Origin: Clostridia bacterium
Lineage (GTDB): Bacteria; Bacillota; Clostridia; Oscillospirales; CAG-272
Direction: 5' to 3'
DNA length: 58,458 nucleotides
Assembly (NCBI GenBank): GCA_017503325.1
Contig: JAFVTI010000017.1
Coordinates: forward strand, 1 to 58,458
Shown piece by piece: positions 36,086 to 45,711 of the stretch. The notes beneath the pieces were generated by a model that was not told the DNA's origin, did no database searches, and saw only the letters and a program-made list of their open reading frames with translations. A program made the position numbers and the translations under genes. Each line of letters begins with the position of its first letter. Within the stretch, counting starts at the first letter, position 1.

Positions 36086-37822
36086 TTATTCTTCGATCGC
36101 AGCCTTTTGCGTCAGCACCGAATGGAAGAATTCGGGATCGAACTTGGCGCGGCGGTCATAGGTATAAAGGCCGTTGACCTCCTGCTCCACGTCGGTCAGC
36201 TGCGTGTAGCACAGACCGCCCATGTTGGGATGGAACAGAATTGCCTCGGAAAGACCCTTGAAGCGTGCCTTGAAGCCCTGCTCGTCGGTGGGTGCCTGAC
36301 CGTAGCCCCAGCCAATATTGCGATCGGCATCCGACCAGAGCGTGCCACCGTACTCGCTAACAAAGGTGCAGTTGCACCAGCATCTGTACTTCTCTTCCTT
36401 ATAATGACCCACCACGTGTCCGTGCACGTCGATCTTTTCCCCGTTCGCCAAGGGAGCAAGTCGTTGTGCAAAGGTCTCGGGGTTCTGATCGTAGTCGTGC
36501 AGGTCAAAAATATCGGTCAGCTCGTCCTGGTGTACCCAGCCCGAAGCGTCGATGTAAAGTCTTGTGGGGTCATAGCCGCGGGTCATGGCCGCCAGCGTCT
36601 TCATAAACAGCTTGTTCTGATGCGGAACGCTCTCATTGATGGGACACCAGCCAATAATAGCGGGATGGTTGAAATCTCGTTCCATGATCTCATGCCATTC
36701 GGGCAGGAAGTTTTCGAACACCTCGGTGCGCGAGGAATCCTGCACCCAGTTTGCATGCTCGCCCCAAACGATATAGCCCTTCTTGTCACAATAGGAAAGG
36801 AACAGAGGCTCAAAGACCTTTTGGTGCAGTCTTGCGCCGTTAAAGCCCATAGCCATGGAGCGATCCACGTCGGCGTACAGCTCCTCTACCGTGGGGGCGG
36901 TATAAATGCCGTCGGGATAGAAGCCCTGGTCCAACACCAGTCTCATAAATACGGGCTTGTGGTTGAGGTACATAATGCCCTTGCGACATTCCACGCATCT
37001 CATGCCAAAGTAGCTCTTTGCCACGTCGTCGCCGCACTTGATCTCAAGGTCGTACAGTCTGCCGTTGCCAACCTCCCAAAGGTGCAGCTCGTCAAGTGTC
37101 ATGCGCAAGGTGCACTTGCCGCCGTGTGCTGTGCCCTTGGCCCTGCCGACTACCTTGCCCTCGTAGCTTGCGGTCAGCTCCACGAGGGTATCCTCGCCGC
37201 CCTTGACGTGCAGCTCTGCAGTCAGGGTGCAGTCGTCAATATCTGTAAAGTAACGCGCGCTCTGCAGATAGACCTCGGGCACACACTCCAACCATACCGT
37301 CTGCCAGATGCCCGTGGTTCTGGTATAGAAGCAGCCGAACGAGCCGTACTGCGGGCTCTGCTTACCTGCGGGCTGAATGCCCGAGCGCAGATCGTCAATG
37401 GCGCGGATGGTGATGGTGTTCTCTCCCTTGGCCAGTGCCTTGGTAATATCCACGGTAAATGCCACGTAGCCGCCGATATGATAATCGACCCACTTGCCGT
37501 TGACCCACACGTCGGCTTTATAGTCGCATGCGCCTACGTGCAAAAGCACTCTCTTGCCGCCCTGCCAATCTTCGGGCAACGTGATCTTTTTTCTGTACCA
37601 GACGCAAGAGCAAAAATCGGTGTCGCCAATGCCGGAAAGCTTGCTTTCGCGGCAGAAGGGCACGGTGATCTGCTCGGTGTAGGGTGCATCACCTGCAAAG
37701 CCGCGCTGCTCACCGCTTTGCGCGCGGTCGGTCATGTATTCCCAGGGGCCGTTGAGGTTGAGCCAGGCATCTCTGACAAGTTGAGGACGCGGATATTCCG
37801 CGCGAGGGATGTTGTTTTGCAT
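36086..37822 (-). CDS. Glycoside hydrolase family 2 enzyme
   Basis: 578 residues: jelly-roll sugar-binding domain (WLNLNGPWEYM at the start; VGACDYKADVWVNGKWVDYHIGGYVAF), immunoglobulin-like domain, and TIM barrel with acid/base Glu397 (CPINES) and nucleophile Glu490 (FVSEYGG). The length and lack of a Bgal_small domain place it near short GH2 enzymes (beta-glucuronidase or beta-galactosidase type). An N-K motif for glucuronic acid was not seen, so glucuronidase is unproven. No signal peptide, therefore cytoplasmic. AAAGGAC precedes ATG. Single gene; no transporter nearby. Confidence 0.88.
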   Translation of the reverse strand: MQNNIPRAEYPRPQLVRDAWLNLNGPWEYMTDRAQSGEQRGFAGDAPYTEQITVPFCRESKLSGIGDTDFCSCVWYRKKITLPEDWQGGKRVLLHVGACDYKADVWVNGKWVDYHIGGYVAFTVDITKALAKGENTITIRAIDDLRSGIQPAGKQSPQYGSFGCFYTRTTGIWQTVWLECVPEVYLQSARYFTDIDDCTLTAELHVKGGEDTLVELTASYEGKVVGRAKGTAHGGKCTLRMTLDELHLWEVGNGRLYDLEIKCGDDVAKSYFGMRCVECRKGIMYLNHKPVFMRLVLDQGFYPDGIYTAPTVEELYADVDRSMAMGFNGARLHQKVFEPLFLSYCDKKGYIVWGEHANWVQDSSRTEVFENFLPEWHEIMERDFNHPAIIGWCPINESVPHQNKLFMKTLAAMTRGYDPTRLYIDASGWVHQDELTDIFDLHDYDQNPETFAQRLAPLANGEKIDVHGHVVGHYKEEKYRCWCNCTFVSEYGGTLWSDADRNIGWGYGQAPTDEQGFKARFKGLSEAILFHPNMGGLCYTQLTDVEQEVNGLYTYDRRAKFDPEFFHSVLTQKAAIEE

Positions 37823-37868
37823 AGCAGTGTCCTTTCGATTTATATCAATTATTATTTATTGCAAAACA

Positions 37869-37894
37869 CAAGGGAGACCTCACGGTCTCCCTTG
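37869..37894 (-). terminator. Terminator of hpf
   Basis: Perfect 11-bp stem CAAGGGAGACC/GGTCTCCCTTG, loop TCAC; followed on the minus strand by TGTTTTG. Confidence 0.65.
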
Positions 37895-37908
37895 GCTTAA
37901 TTCAAGCT

Positions 37909-38430
37909 TTATTCGGGCATGATCAGGCCGTAGGTGCCATCCTGTCTCTTATATACAACGCAGGTCGTGCGGGTCTCGTCGTCTACGAACACGAAGAATT
38001 GGTGTCCGATCAGATTCATCTGCAAGATCGCCTCCTCAGCCGACATGGGCTTATAGGGGAAGGTCTTGGTACGAATGATCAGATCCTGCTCCTCCTCCAG
38101 ATCCTCGGGGAAAAATTCCTCGATGGGAAAGGCATCCTCGCGCAGGCGTTTGGACAGCTTGGTCTTATTCTTACGGATCTGACGCTCGATCGCGTCAATT
38201 GACTGATCCAGCGCATCTCTGAACGAATCTGCGCCGACCTCGCTGCGGAACAGAGTTCCCTGCGCATTGATGGTGATTTCCAAGGTGGACACGTTACGCT
38301 TACGGCTGAGCGTAACGGTTGCGTCAGGCTCGACCTTAAAATACCGATCAAGCTTGGCCAGCTTCTTTTCAATCAGGGCTTTCGTGTCTTGATACACGTT
38401 GATTTGTCTGCCGATAATGTTGGTCTTCAT
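37909..38430 (-). CDS. hpf: Ribosome hibernation promoting factor, long form
   Basis: 173 residues. The N-terminal S30AE/YfiA domain (MKTNIIGRQINVYQDTKALIEKKLAKLDRYF...TLEITINAQGTLFRSEVGADSFRDALDQSIDAIERQIRKNKTKL) binds the decoding centre; the C-terminal domain (about 115-173, IIRTKTFPYKPMSAEEAILQMNLIGHQFFVFVDDET) lets ribosomes pair as 100S dimers. Both parts are standard for Firmicutes. Start at 38430 behind GGAGG; the longer frame is not supported. Expected to act in stationary phase. Confidence 0.95.
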   Translation of the reverse strand: MKTNIIGRQINVYQDTKALIEKKLAKLDRYFKVEPDATVTLSRKRNVSTLEITINAQGTLFRSEVGADSFRDALDQSIDAIERQIRKNKTKLSKRLREDAFPIEEFFPEDLEEEQDLIIRTKTFPYKPMSAEEAILQMNLIGHQFFVFVDDETRTTCVVYKRQDGTYGLIMPE

Positions 38431-38762
38431 AAGTGCCACCTCCATTTGTATTGCGGGTCCGGGAGCCATTCCCCCTCCCCCGCACTTTTATTATAGCATA
38501 GCTTTGTGAATTTGTAAAGTATCTACCATGAATTTTTTCGCATCTTATCAAACACTGTGCAAAATGCCAATGTCGGTCATTTTCCCCTTCTTGTGCTTTT
38601 GCACTTGCAAAGGGGCTTTTTCCATCCTTTTTTGTGCATTGCAACAAAAAGAGAAAAACGGTCAATACTGTATTGACATTTGATAAAAAAGTGGTATAAT
38701 TAACACGTTAATCGTTAACTGACTAATTATTTTGAACAAATACTTTTACGGAGGTCTGTTTC
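38431..38762. other. Divergent control region between hpf and marR
   Basis: Contains the hpf promoter (minus, TTTACA 38513-38518, 17 bases, TATAAT 38490-38495), a hairpin CCCCTT...AAGGGG then CTTTTT (about 38584-38625), and the marR promoter with operator candidate. No gene seen. Confidence 0.6.
38673..38719 (+). promoter_or_regulatory. marR-ABC promoter with inverted-repeat operator
   Basis: TTGACA (38673-38678), 16-base spacer, TATAAT (38695-38700). Overlapping the -10 end is ATTAACACGTTAAT (38699-38712, 6-bp arms) and then a second GTTAA..GTTAAC arrangement to 38719, placed for repression by the MarR protein encoded next. Confidence 0.65.
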
Positions 38763-39242
38763 GTGCAAGAAAACAATCATTTACCCCCTCGGGATTCTGA
38801 CAAAGCGCGCGCAGTCATCAAGCAGTTCATTCAAGCCGACCGATTACACCGCCAGGCCGTGGAAGCCACTATCACAGCGCAGACAGGTCTGCACCGCTCG
38901 CAGCATATGCTCCTGATGCGTCTGGCACATTGCGGCATCCCCTCTCAAAAGCAGCTGGCAAAGGACCTGGGCGTCAGCCCCGCCGCCATTGCCGTCTCGC
39001 TTAAAAGACTGGAATCCGACGGCTACATTACCAAGGACGCAGACGCGGACGACTGCAGATGCAACCGCATCTCGCTGACCGAAAAGGGTCGCGGCGTTGT
39101 GGCCAAAACCTGTACGCTGTTCGACTGCATTGACAAAGCCATGGTGGAAGGCTTTGACGACGCAGAGCTGGAAGCTCTTTTGCATGGGCTTGCAAGAATT
39201 GAGCAGAATTTGCAAAAGCTGCTCTCCACTCAACAACAATAA
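38763..39242 (+). CDS. MarR-family repressor
   Basis: 159 residues with winged helix (HMLLMRLAHCGIPSQKQLAKDLGVSPAAIAVSLKRLESDGYITKDADADDCRCNRISLTEKGRGV) between dimerisation helices. GTG start, eight bases after ACGGAGG; no ATG fits. It is 23 bases upstream of a two-gene ABC exporter, the common arrangement in which a MarR protein represses its own operon until a drug or metabolite binds. The ligand is unknown. Confidence 0.9.
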   Translation: MQENNHLPPRDSDKARAVIKQFIQADRLHRQAVEATITAQTGLHRSQHMLLMRLAHCGIPSQKQLAKDLGVSPAAIAVSLKRLESDGYITKDADADDCRCNRISLTEKGRGVVAKTCTLFDCIDKAMVEGFDDAELEALLHGLARIEQNLQKLLSTQQQ

Positions 39243-39265
39243 CCCCCAGAAAGGAATCCCCCGCT

Positions 39266-41122
39266 ATGAAACGTTGGCTGAAATACGTAAAGCCGTATTT
39301 GCCCTATTTTATCCTCGGCCCGCTTTGCATGATCATTGAGGTGCTTGGTGAGGTGCTTATGCCCAAATACTTAGCACAGATCATCAACTTCGGTGCCGCA
39401 TACCAGTCTCTCAAATCCTTCTCCATCCCCGTCTTTGACGGCGTGTGGAGCACGCTGGCCATCCCGGAGGTGGCAGAGGCTTTGACATCTACCTCGATCT
39501 GGTACATGATCGGCATCTGCGGCATGATCGTGCTGACCGCCCTTTTGATGATGGCGGGCGGCGTTGGCGGTGCATACTTCGGCGCAAAGGCAGCCGTATA
39601 CTTTGCATCCGATATCCGTCGCGACGTCTATGCAAAGGTGCAGTCCTTCTCCTTTGCCAATATCGACAAATTCTCGACCGGCTCTCTGGTCACAAGACTG
39701 ACCAACGACATCACCCAAATGCAGAACTTTGTCAACGCGCTGCTGCGTATGGCACTGCGCTCCCCCGGTATGCTGATCGGCGGTCTGGTCATGGCCATCA
39801 CGCTCAAGCCCCGCTTGTCTTTGGTGCTGGCAGTCACCATCCCCCTGATGCTGCTGAGCATCCTTTTGATCGTCACGCGCGGTTTTTCCATGTTTGCAAA
39901 AGTCCAGGAGCGCATCGACGGCTTAAACAACACGGTGCAGGAAAGCATTACCAACGTGCGCGTGGTCAAGTCCTTCGTGCGTGAAAAGCAGGAGACCGAT
40001 AAGTTCAAGGCTGCCAACCGCGATCTGCGTACCACGGGTACCAACGCGGTCAAGATCATGATCACGCTCTCTCCCGTTATGACCCTGTTCATGAATGCGA
40101 CCATCATTGCCGTGCTTTGGTTTGGCGGCCACATGGTAGTGGACGGCATGCCCATCGGTGACCTCTCGGCATTCATTACCTACGTCAACCAGATCCTCAA
40201 CTCCTTGATGATGGTCACCTTCCTTCTGATGATGTCCTCCAGAGCACTTGCCTCCTGCAAGAGAGTGGGCGAGGTGCTGGACGAAAAGCTGGACCTGGAC
40301 GACGCTGAGGCAAAATGCAAGGAAAAGCAGGTCACGGACGGCAAGATCGAATTCAAGAACGTCTCCTTCCGCTACTTCAAAAACAGCGAGGACCGCGTGC
40401 TTTCGGATATCAATCTGACCATTGAAGCAGGCTCTACCGTGGGCATCATCGGACCTACCGGCTGCGGCAAGACCTCGCTGGTCTCCATGATCCCCCGCCT
40501 TTACGACGTGGACGAGGGCCAGGTGCTGGTAGACGGCGTGGACGTGCGCGACTACTCGCTCTATCACTTGCGCGAGGGCGTTGGCATGGTGCTGCAAAAG
40601 AACGTGCTGTTCTCGGGTACGATCGAAGAAAACCTGCGCTGGGGTAACCAGGACGCCACCGAGGAGCAGATCCGCACGGCGGCCGAGCACGCGCAGGCGC
40701 ACAAATTCATTCAGAACTTCCCGGATGGCTACGATACCAACCTCGACCAGGGCGGTACCAACGTCTCTGGCGGCCAGAAGCAGCGTCTTTGCATTGCCCG
40801 CGCGCTGCTCAAGAACCCCAAGATTCTGATACTGGACGACTCAACCAGCGCAGTCGACACCGCAACCGAGGCGCAGATCCGCGCAGCCTTTGCGGGCGAG
40901 CTCAAGGGATCGACCAAGATCATCATCGCCCAGCGTATCTCCTCTGTCATGGATGCGGATTGCATCGTGGTCATGGACCAGGGCGAGATCACCGGTATCG
41001 GTACACATGCCGAGCTGCTGGAAAGCAACGAAGAATACAAGGAAATCTATGTCTCTCAGATGGAAAGCAAGCAAAATCAAGCGGCAGCACCCGCCGCAAA
41101 GGCCGAGGAGGTGAAGGCATAA
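39266..41122 (+). CDS. ABC exporter subunit with degenerate catalytic site
   Basis: 618 residues: six-helix ABC transmembrane domain (about 15-320) and a nucleotide-binding domain with Walker A GPTGCGKTS (about 396), signature VSGGQKQR and Walker B ILILDDSTSAVD. The residue after the Walker B Asp is Asp instead of the catalytic Glu, as in TM287-type subunits of heterodimeric exporters. Pairs with the next gene, whose ATG overlaps this stop by one base. Probably exports a drug, lipid or peptide. Confidence 0.93.
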   Translation: MKRWLKYVKPYLPYFILGPLCMIIEVLGEVLMPKYLAQIINFGAAYQSLKSFSIPVFDGVWSTLAIPEVAEALTSTSIWYMIGICGMIVLTALLMMAGGVGGAYFGAKAAVYFASDIRRDVYAKVQSFSFANIDKFSTGSLVTRLTNDITQMQNFVNALLRMALRSPGMLIGGLVMAITLKPRLSLVLAVTIPLMLLSILLIVTRGFSMFAKVQERIDGLNNTVQESITNVRVVKSFVREKQETDKFKAANRDLRTTGTNAVKIMITLSPVMTLFMNATIIAVLWFGGHMVVDGMPIGDLSAFITYVNQILNSLMMVTFLLMMSSRALASCKRVGEVLDEKLDLDDAEAKCKEKQVTDGKIEFKNVSFRYFKNSEDRVLSDINLTIEAGSTVGIIGPTGCGKTSLVSMIPRLYDVDEGQVLVDGVDVRDYSLYHLREGVGMVLQKNVLFSGTIEENLRWGNQDATEEQIRTAAEHAQAHKFIQNFPDGYDTNLDQGGTNVSGGQKQRLCIARALLKNPKILILDDSTSAVDTATEAQIRAAFAGELKGSTKIIIAQRISSVMDADCIVVMDQGEITGIGTHAELLESNEEYKEIYVSQMESKQNQAAAPAAKAEEVKA

Positions 41123-43101
41123 TGGCAAAGCGTAACCTTGAAAGCCTGCAAAGACAGTACTCCAAATCCTCTCACGGCGGTCCGGGCGGCGGTCACGGTC
41201 CCAGAGGCGGCGGCCCCAAGGGCAGAGGCATGGGCGGCAAGCCCAAGAATGCAGGACAGACCATCGCGCGCCTGCTGAAATACCTCAAGCCACACACGTG
41301 GGCGATGATCCTGGTGCTGATCTGTATGCTGACGCACACCGTCACCGCGCTGGTAGGCTCTTACCTGCTCTCCCCCGTCATCAACCACATAGCGGGCGTT
41401 CCCATGGCAGAGGACGCCAGCGTCTTTACGCGCCTTGCGGACAGCGCCATCACCGCGCTGACAAACTTTGCCCCCATCCGCGCGCTGATTGATCTCTTCA
41501 ATCTCAGCGGCCCCTTCCCCTATCTGTTCGCGGCTCTGTGCATTTTCGTGCTGATCTACGGCTGCGGCATCGTGGCATCCTACACCCAAGCAAGACTGAT
41601 GGTGCACATCACCCAGTCCTCGCTGGAAAAGCTGCGTAACGACCTGTTCGAAAAATTGCAGAGACTTCCCGTCCGTTACTTTGACGCAAACCCCACGGGC
41701 GAGACCATGTCCCGCTTTACCAACGACGTGGACAACATTGACCACATGCTCTCCAACACCCTGACCTCGCTGATCTCGGGCGCGGTCACGCTGGCAGGCA
41801 CGTTTGTATTCATGCTGACCACCAACGTGTGGCTGACCGTAATCACGGTGGTCTTTATCCCGATCTTCGCCCTTGGCGGTGCGGCGCTGGCAAAGCGCTC
41901 CCGTAAGTTCTACAAGCAGCAGCAGGCAGCGCTGGGCGCGGTCAACGGCTACATTGAAGAAACCGTTTCTGGTCAGAAGGTCATCAAGGTCTTCAACCAC
42001 GAGCAGGAGTGCGAGGAGGAATTCGGCCTGCTCAACCGCGATCTGCGCGGCAAGCAGTACCGCGCCATGTTCTGGGGCGGTATCATGGGCCCCATCATGG
42101 GCAACACCAGCCAGATCACCTTTGCATTCACGCTTGGCGTGGGCGGCATTATGATGCTGCTGACCGGCTTTACCCCCGGCGAGCTGACCGTGTTTGCCAA
42201 CTACTCCAGACAATTCTCCTTCCCCATTACCAACATCTCGCAGCAAATGACCACCGTGTTCTCTGCACTTGCGGGTGCTGAGCGCGTATTCGCAGTCATG
42301 GACCAGGAGCCCGAGGCTCCCGATCCCGAGGGTGCGATCGACGAAAACACCCCCGGCCACACGGGCATTGCGGGCGACGTGGTATTCGAAAACGTGACCT
42401 TTGGCTACGTGCCCGAAAAGACAGTGCTCAAGAACATTTCGCTCTATGCACATCCCGGTCAGAAAATTGCATTCGTCGGCTCGACCGGCGCGGGCAAGAC
42501 CACCATCACCAACCTGCTCAACCGATTCTATGACATTGAATCGGGCAGTATTACCATTGACGGCATTGATATCAAGCAGTATTCGCGCGATTATCTGCGC
42601 AAGAATATCGCCATGGTGCTGCAGGATACCCACCTCTTTACGGGCACGGTCATGGAAAATATCCGCTACGGCAGACCCGACGCCACCGACGAGGAGGTCA
42701 TTGCGGCCGCCAAGACGGCCAGCGCGCACAGCTTTATCATGCGACTGGAAAACGGCTATCAGACCAAGCTGGAGGGCGACGGCGCAAACCTTTCGCAGGG
42801 TCAGCGTCAGCTGCTCAACATTGCACGTGCTGCGCTTTCCAAGGCACCCATCCTGGTACTTGACGAGGCAACCTCCTCGGTTGACACGCGTACCGAGCGT
42901 CACATCGAGCACGGCATGGACCGTCTGATGAAAAACCGCACCACCTTTGTCATCGCCCACCGCCTTTCCACGGTGCGCAACTCCAACGCCATCATGGTGC
43001 TGGAGCAGGGCGAGATCATCGAACGCGGCGACCACGACGCACTGCTAGACCTCAAGGGCAGATACTACGAGCTCTACACGGGTGTCAAGGAACTGGATTA
43101 A
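41122..43101 (+). CDS. ABC exporter subunit, catalytic partner
   Basis: 659 residues. A Gly/His/basic N-terminal tail (SSHGGPGGGHGPRGGGPKGRG) precedes a six-helix membrane domain and a nucleotide-binding domain with Walker A GSTGAGKTT (about 453), signature LSQGQRQ and canonical Walker B ILVLDEATSSVD. The altered signature (Q for G) mates with the degenerate Walker B of the partner, as in TM287/288: one ATP site active, one regulatory. Start 41122 is fixed by overlap with the previous stop and a GAGGTG site; the much longer open frame upstream reads through the partner gene in another frame. Confidence 0.93.
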   Translation: MAKRNLESLQRQYSKSSHGGPGGGHGPRGGGPKGRGMGGKPKNAGQTIARLLKYLKPHTWAMILVLICMLTHTVTALVGSYLLSPVINHIAGVPMAEDASVFTRLADSAITALTNFAPIRALIDLFNLSGPFPYLFAALCIFVLIYGCGIVASYTQARLMVHITQSSLEKLRNDLFEKLQRLPVRYFDANPTGETMSRFTNDVDNIDHMLSNTLTSLISGAVTLAGTFVFMLTTNVWLTVITVVFIPIFALGGAALAKRSRKFYKQQQAALGAVNGYIEETVSGQKVIKVFNHEQECEEEFGLLNRDLRGKQYRAMFWGGIMGPIMGNTSQITFAFTLGVGGIMMLLTGFTPGELTVFANYSRQFSFPITNISQQMTTVFSALAGAERVFAVMDQEPEAPDPEGAIDENTPGHTGIAGDVVFENVTFGYVPEKTVLKNISLYAHPGQKIAFVGSTGAGKTTITNLLNRFYDIESGSITIDGIDIKQYSRDYLRKNIAMVLQDTHLFTGTVMENIRYGRPDATDEEVIAAAKTASAHSFIMRLENGYQTKLEGDGANLSQGQRQLLNIARAALSKAPILVLDEATSSVDTRTERHIEHGMDRLMKNRTTFVIAHRLSTVRNSNAIMVLEQGEIIERGDHDALLDLKGRYYELYTGVKELD

Positions 43102-43122
43102 GCAAAAATGCAATATACAACG

Positions 43123-43155
43123 AAAGCAGAAGCCTCCGGGCTTCTGCTTTTTGCT
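43123..43155 (+). terminator. Terminator of the MarR-ABC operon
   Basis: Stem AAAGCAGAAGCC/GGCTTCTGCTTT, loop TCCG, then TTTG; 22 bases after the exporter stop. Confidence 0.8.
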
Positions 43156-43333
43156 ATGAAAAGATGTCAAAGAGCGTCCGTGGGATAAATCAAACCGTTT
43201 TTTACCCACCATTCCACTCCCGGTGGATTTTTTCAACCGTGATTAAACGTCGCGGTTATTGCGTTTTGACCAAAATATGATATACTGTAATCAGAGCAAA
43301 CGTTTGTTACTATCCCTATATAAGGAGAATATT

Positions 43334-44389
43334 ATGGAACTGAATTTTTCACAAACTATCAAGGCTTTGCGCAAGGAGCGCGGTATCACGCAAGAGGAGC
43401 TTGCAAACCATCTTGGCATCTCGGTGCAATCAGTTTCCAAATGGGAGCGCGGCGACGGCATGCCCGACATTTCCCTTTTACCGCACATCGCAGCATTCTA
43501 CGACACCACCGTGGACTATCTGCTTGGCTGCGATGCCGTTCGCACGGAAAAGGCCATTCAGACCTTCAAGGAGCAGGCGCAGGCATTGATCAACAAAGGC
43601 AAGCGTCGGGAATCCTTGGAGCTATGCAGACAGTATCAGCAGAGATACCCGCACAACGAGACCGTGCTGAGCCGTCTGATGCACGATCTCTTCATTGTAG
43701 ACCGCATCAACAGCAGCGAAGAGATCATTGCCATCGCGAGCAAGCTGCTGGAAAGCAAAAACCCGGAATTTCATTTTGACGCTTTGCAAATACTTGCAAT
43801 GACGCATGCAGCCATCGGAAACGATCAGCTCGCCATCGATTATGCACGTCAGGTTCCCACTAATAAGGATATGCTCCGCCTGGTGCTCAAGGGCGACGAG
43901 CTTGCCGAACATTGCAAGTGGTATTTCTGGAAGGTGTGCGACGAGCTTTACGTGACTGAAAGCAGACTGACCACCTGCCCCGAAGCCGGCTATACCCCCA
44001 AGGAACGTCACGCCATCCGCAAGGCCATATACGATATCTTCCATATCGCTTTTTCGGACGGAGATTTCGGCTTTTGGGAAAACAGGCTTGCAAGCGCTTG
44101 CCGCGGTCTGGCGCTTTGCTCTGTCGAGATGGGCGAGATCGATCAAGCATTTGCTGAGCTGAATAAAATGTGCGAGCATCTTGAAAATTATGCCAACTTT
44201 TCAAGCATCGATCACACCTCGCCTATGGTCAAGGGCCTGCATTACGAGGATGCACAGGTTGGCAGAAGCAGCGAACAGAGCCTTGCCTGCACCTACCTTG
44301 CCCACATGGATGCCAATCCGATATTCAAATCGATCGCGGATGATGCCCGCATGACAAGTGTTAAGCAAAGATTGCAAGCGCTCGGATGA
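43334..44389 (+). CDS. XRE-family regulator with helical-repeat domain
   Basis: 351 residues: a Cro/C1 helix-turn-helix at the N-terminus (IKALRKERGITQEELANHLGISVQSVSKWERGDGMPDISLLPHIAAFYDTTVDYLL) followed by ~280 residues of helical pairs that look TPR-like. This layout is common in clostridial regulators, some of which sense peptides; no peptide gene is visible nearby. Start at 43334 with AAGGAG eight bases upstream. A weak promoter (TTGCGT...TATACT) lies at about 43259-43286. Confidence 0.85.
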   Translation: MELNFSQTIKALRKERGITQEELANHLGISVQSVSKWERGDGMPDISLLPHIAAFYDTTVDYLLGCDAVRTEKAIQTFKEQAQALINKGKRRESLELCRQYQQRYPHNETVLSRLMHDLFIVDRINSSEEIIAIASKLLESKNPEFHFDALQILAMTHAAIGNDQLAIDYARQVPTNKDMLRLVLKGDELAEHCKWYFWKVCDELYVTESRLTTCPEAGYTPKERHAIRKAIYDIFHIAFSDGDFGFWENRLASACRGLALCSVEMGEIDQAFAELNKMCEHLENYANFSSIDHTSPMVKGLHYEDAQVGRSSEQSLACTYLAHMDANPIFKSIADDARMTSVKQRLQALG

Positions 44390-44418
44390 AATAATTTCAA
44401 AAAATTTTCTCCCGCCTA

Positions 44419-44447
44419 TTGACAACGCGATTGCATTGTGTTATAAT
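44419..44447 (+). promoter_or_regulatory. Promoter of the 44495 gene
   Basis: TTGACA (44419-44424), 17-base spacer, TATAAT (44442-44447). Confidence 0.7.
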
Positions 44448-44494
44448 TTGAACATAGCAAGCGTTCGCTTGACTGTTTATCATGGAGGTGTGAT

Positions 44495-45400
44495 ATGAAA
44501 TCCTATCCCCCGCGCTCACTCAAGAACGACAAGCTTGAAAAGCTGATCTGGTTTTTGCCGGGTCTTGCTTCCACGCTTCTGGTCATTTTCATCGGCATTT
44601 TATATATCACGCCGTTTCTGCTGATCGGCACGGCGCTGTTTTACATGCACGGACCCATTGCGCTGCTGGTACCCGCGCTGGGCGTTGCGCTGATTGGAAT
44701 TGCGTTGCTTTGCATCATTGCGCGTTACCGCTCCAAGTCCATGCGTCTGATCCGCAAAGTCTGCAAGCAGCAAGGGTATTCGCTCAAGGTGCACCACAAC
44801 GTGCTGACCACGGCTGTCTGCGCACGCAAGGGTCCCGATATGGTGATCGATGCGGGCGAGGAGGTCTTTGCCATCAAGTACGCGCCCATACTGCACCGTC
44901 AGCTGCAGGTAACCTTCAACCGCACGCACGCGACCATGCAGAACACACTGCGATTTTTCACCAAGCCCATGTTCCCCATCCCGGTCAAGAAAAAGCTGAA
45001 ATTTGACACGGACGGCATTTTTGTAAGGCCCGATCAGAAGTTAGTCAAGGTCATGCTGTTCTGCCCCTCCCCGGTACGCGTATACGGATTCAAGGAAAAG
45101 GACGTAGCAGGCAGCGGCATTGCGGGCGACGATTTCAAGCCCGACGTAACCGGCATGACCATGGTGGTACAGGCATCCATGCACGGCAACAAGATGCGTA
45201 TGGCGACACTCAAGCCGCTGGAGACCGATTATAATGAATTTGAGATGGACAACGGCATGCAGGACGTATGGGGCACGTTCACCTATGGCGGCTTTGCGTT
45301 TGCGAGATATCTGGAGAGATTGGAATTTGAGCGCATGGTCAATAAGGAGAAAGCACACAGACAGAGCAAAGACGCGTGGGAGAAATACAGGCACGGGTAA
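44495..45400 (+). CDS. Membrane protein, unknown
   Basis: 301 residues with two adjacent membrane hairpins in the first 80 residues (FLPGLASTLLVIFIGILYITPF; IALLVPALGVALIGIALLCIIA) and a basic, cytoplasmic remainder containing a beta-rich segment (VKVMLFCPSPVRVYGFKEKDVAGSG; WGTFTYGGFAFARYL). GGAGGTG is close before ATG. Own promoter, single gene. I do not recognise a family. Confidence 0.75.
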   Translation: MKSYPPRSLKNDKLEKLIWFLPGLASTLLVIFIGILYITPFLLIGTALFYMHGPIALLVPALGVALIGIALLCIIARYRSKSMRLIRKVCKQQGYSLKVHHNVLTTAVCARKGPDMVIDAGEEVFAIKYAPILHRQLQVTFNRTHATMQNTLRFFTKPMFPIPVKKKLKFDTDGIFVRPDQKLVKVMLFCPSPVRVYGFKEKDVAGSGIAGDDFKPDVTGMTMVVQASMHGNKMRMATLKPLETDYNEFEMDNGMQDVWGTFTYGGFAFARYLERLEFERMVNKEKAHRQSKDAWEKYRHG

Positions 45401-45421
45401 GCCACACCACACGGACTACTT

Positions 45422-45556
45422 CCACAGAATGAAAGTTTTTGCGTCGCGCCCCCCAACGGATCACCCCCACAGGATGAAAGTTTTTGCGTCGCGCCCCCCA
45501 ACGGATCACCTCCACAGGATGAAAGTTTTTGCGTCGCTTTTTTCAAAAAGCGACTG
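45422..45556. repeat. 45-base tandem repeat, three units
   Basis: Units begin at 45422, 45467 and 45512 with CCACAG(G/A)ATGAAAGTTTTTGCGTCGC; the first two continue CCCCCCAACGGATCACC, the third turns into the family 2 hairpin GTCGCTTTTTTCAAAAAGCGAC. Confidence 0.8.
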
Positions 45557-45655
45557 GGGTTCGGGGCAACGCCCCGCATAACGCCGTTTCAATTCGCGCA
45601 GCGAATTACTGGTTCTTTTTCTTGCGGCTACATAGCCAAGAAAAAGAACGGAGAG
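45466..45655 (-). repeat. Repeat family 2, copy 2 (3' of the 44495 gene)
   Basis: Inverse of 45843-45971 with internal changes that keep pairing: GTCGCTTTTTT/AAAAAGCGAC here versus GTCGACCTTTTTT/AAAAAGGTCG there, and CGGGGCAACGCCCCG here versus GCGGGGCTCTGCCCCGC there; then CGCATAACGCC and GGTTCTTT...GAAAAAGAACGG. Confidence 0.75.
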
Positions 45656-45674
45656 AAATACCTCAACGTAATAA

Positions 45675-45710
45675 ATAAGGGAGCTACCTTGCATAGGTAA
45701 CTCCCTTTAT
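45675..45710. terminator. Bidirectional terminator
   Basis: Stem TAAGGGAGCTACC/GGTAACTCCCTTTA (one mismatch) with A- and T-rich flanks. Confidence 0.7.
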
Positions 45711-45711
45711 T

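Noticed and set aside
40789..41121. Extended start of the second ABC subunit
   Set aside because: The extension reads the first subunit gene in another frame; ATG 41122 with stop overlap and ribosome site is clearly the start.
41077..43035. Long minus-strand ORF (652 codons) opposite the ABC exporter
   Set aside because: Shadow of the GC-rich third codon positions of the exporter gene; both exporter proteins have complete family motifs. The same applies to 30950-32113, 36107-37900 and 183-1274.
45234..45581. ORF encoding RMKVFASRPPTDH repeats
   Set aside because: Created by the 45-base tandem repeat, which is divisible by three; it overlaps the real gene 44495-45400 and lacks a ribosome site.
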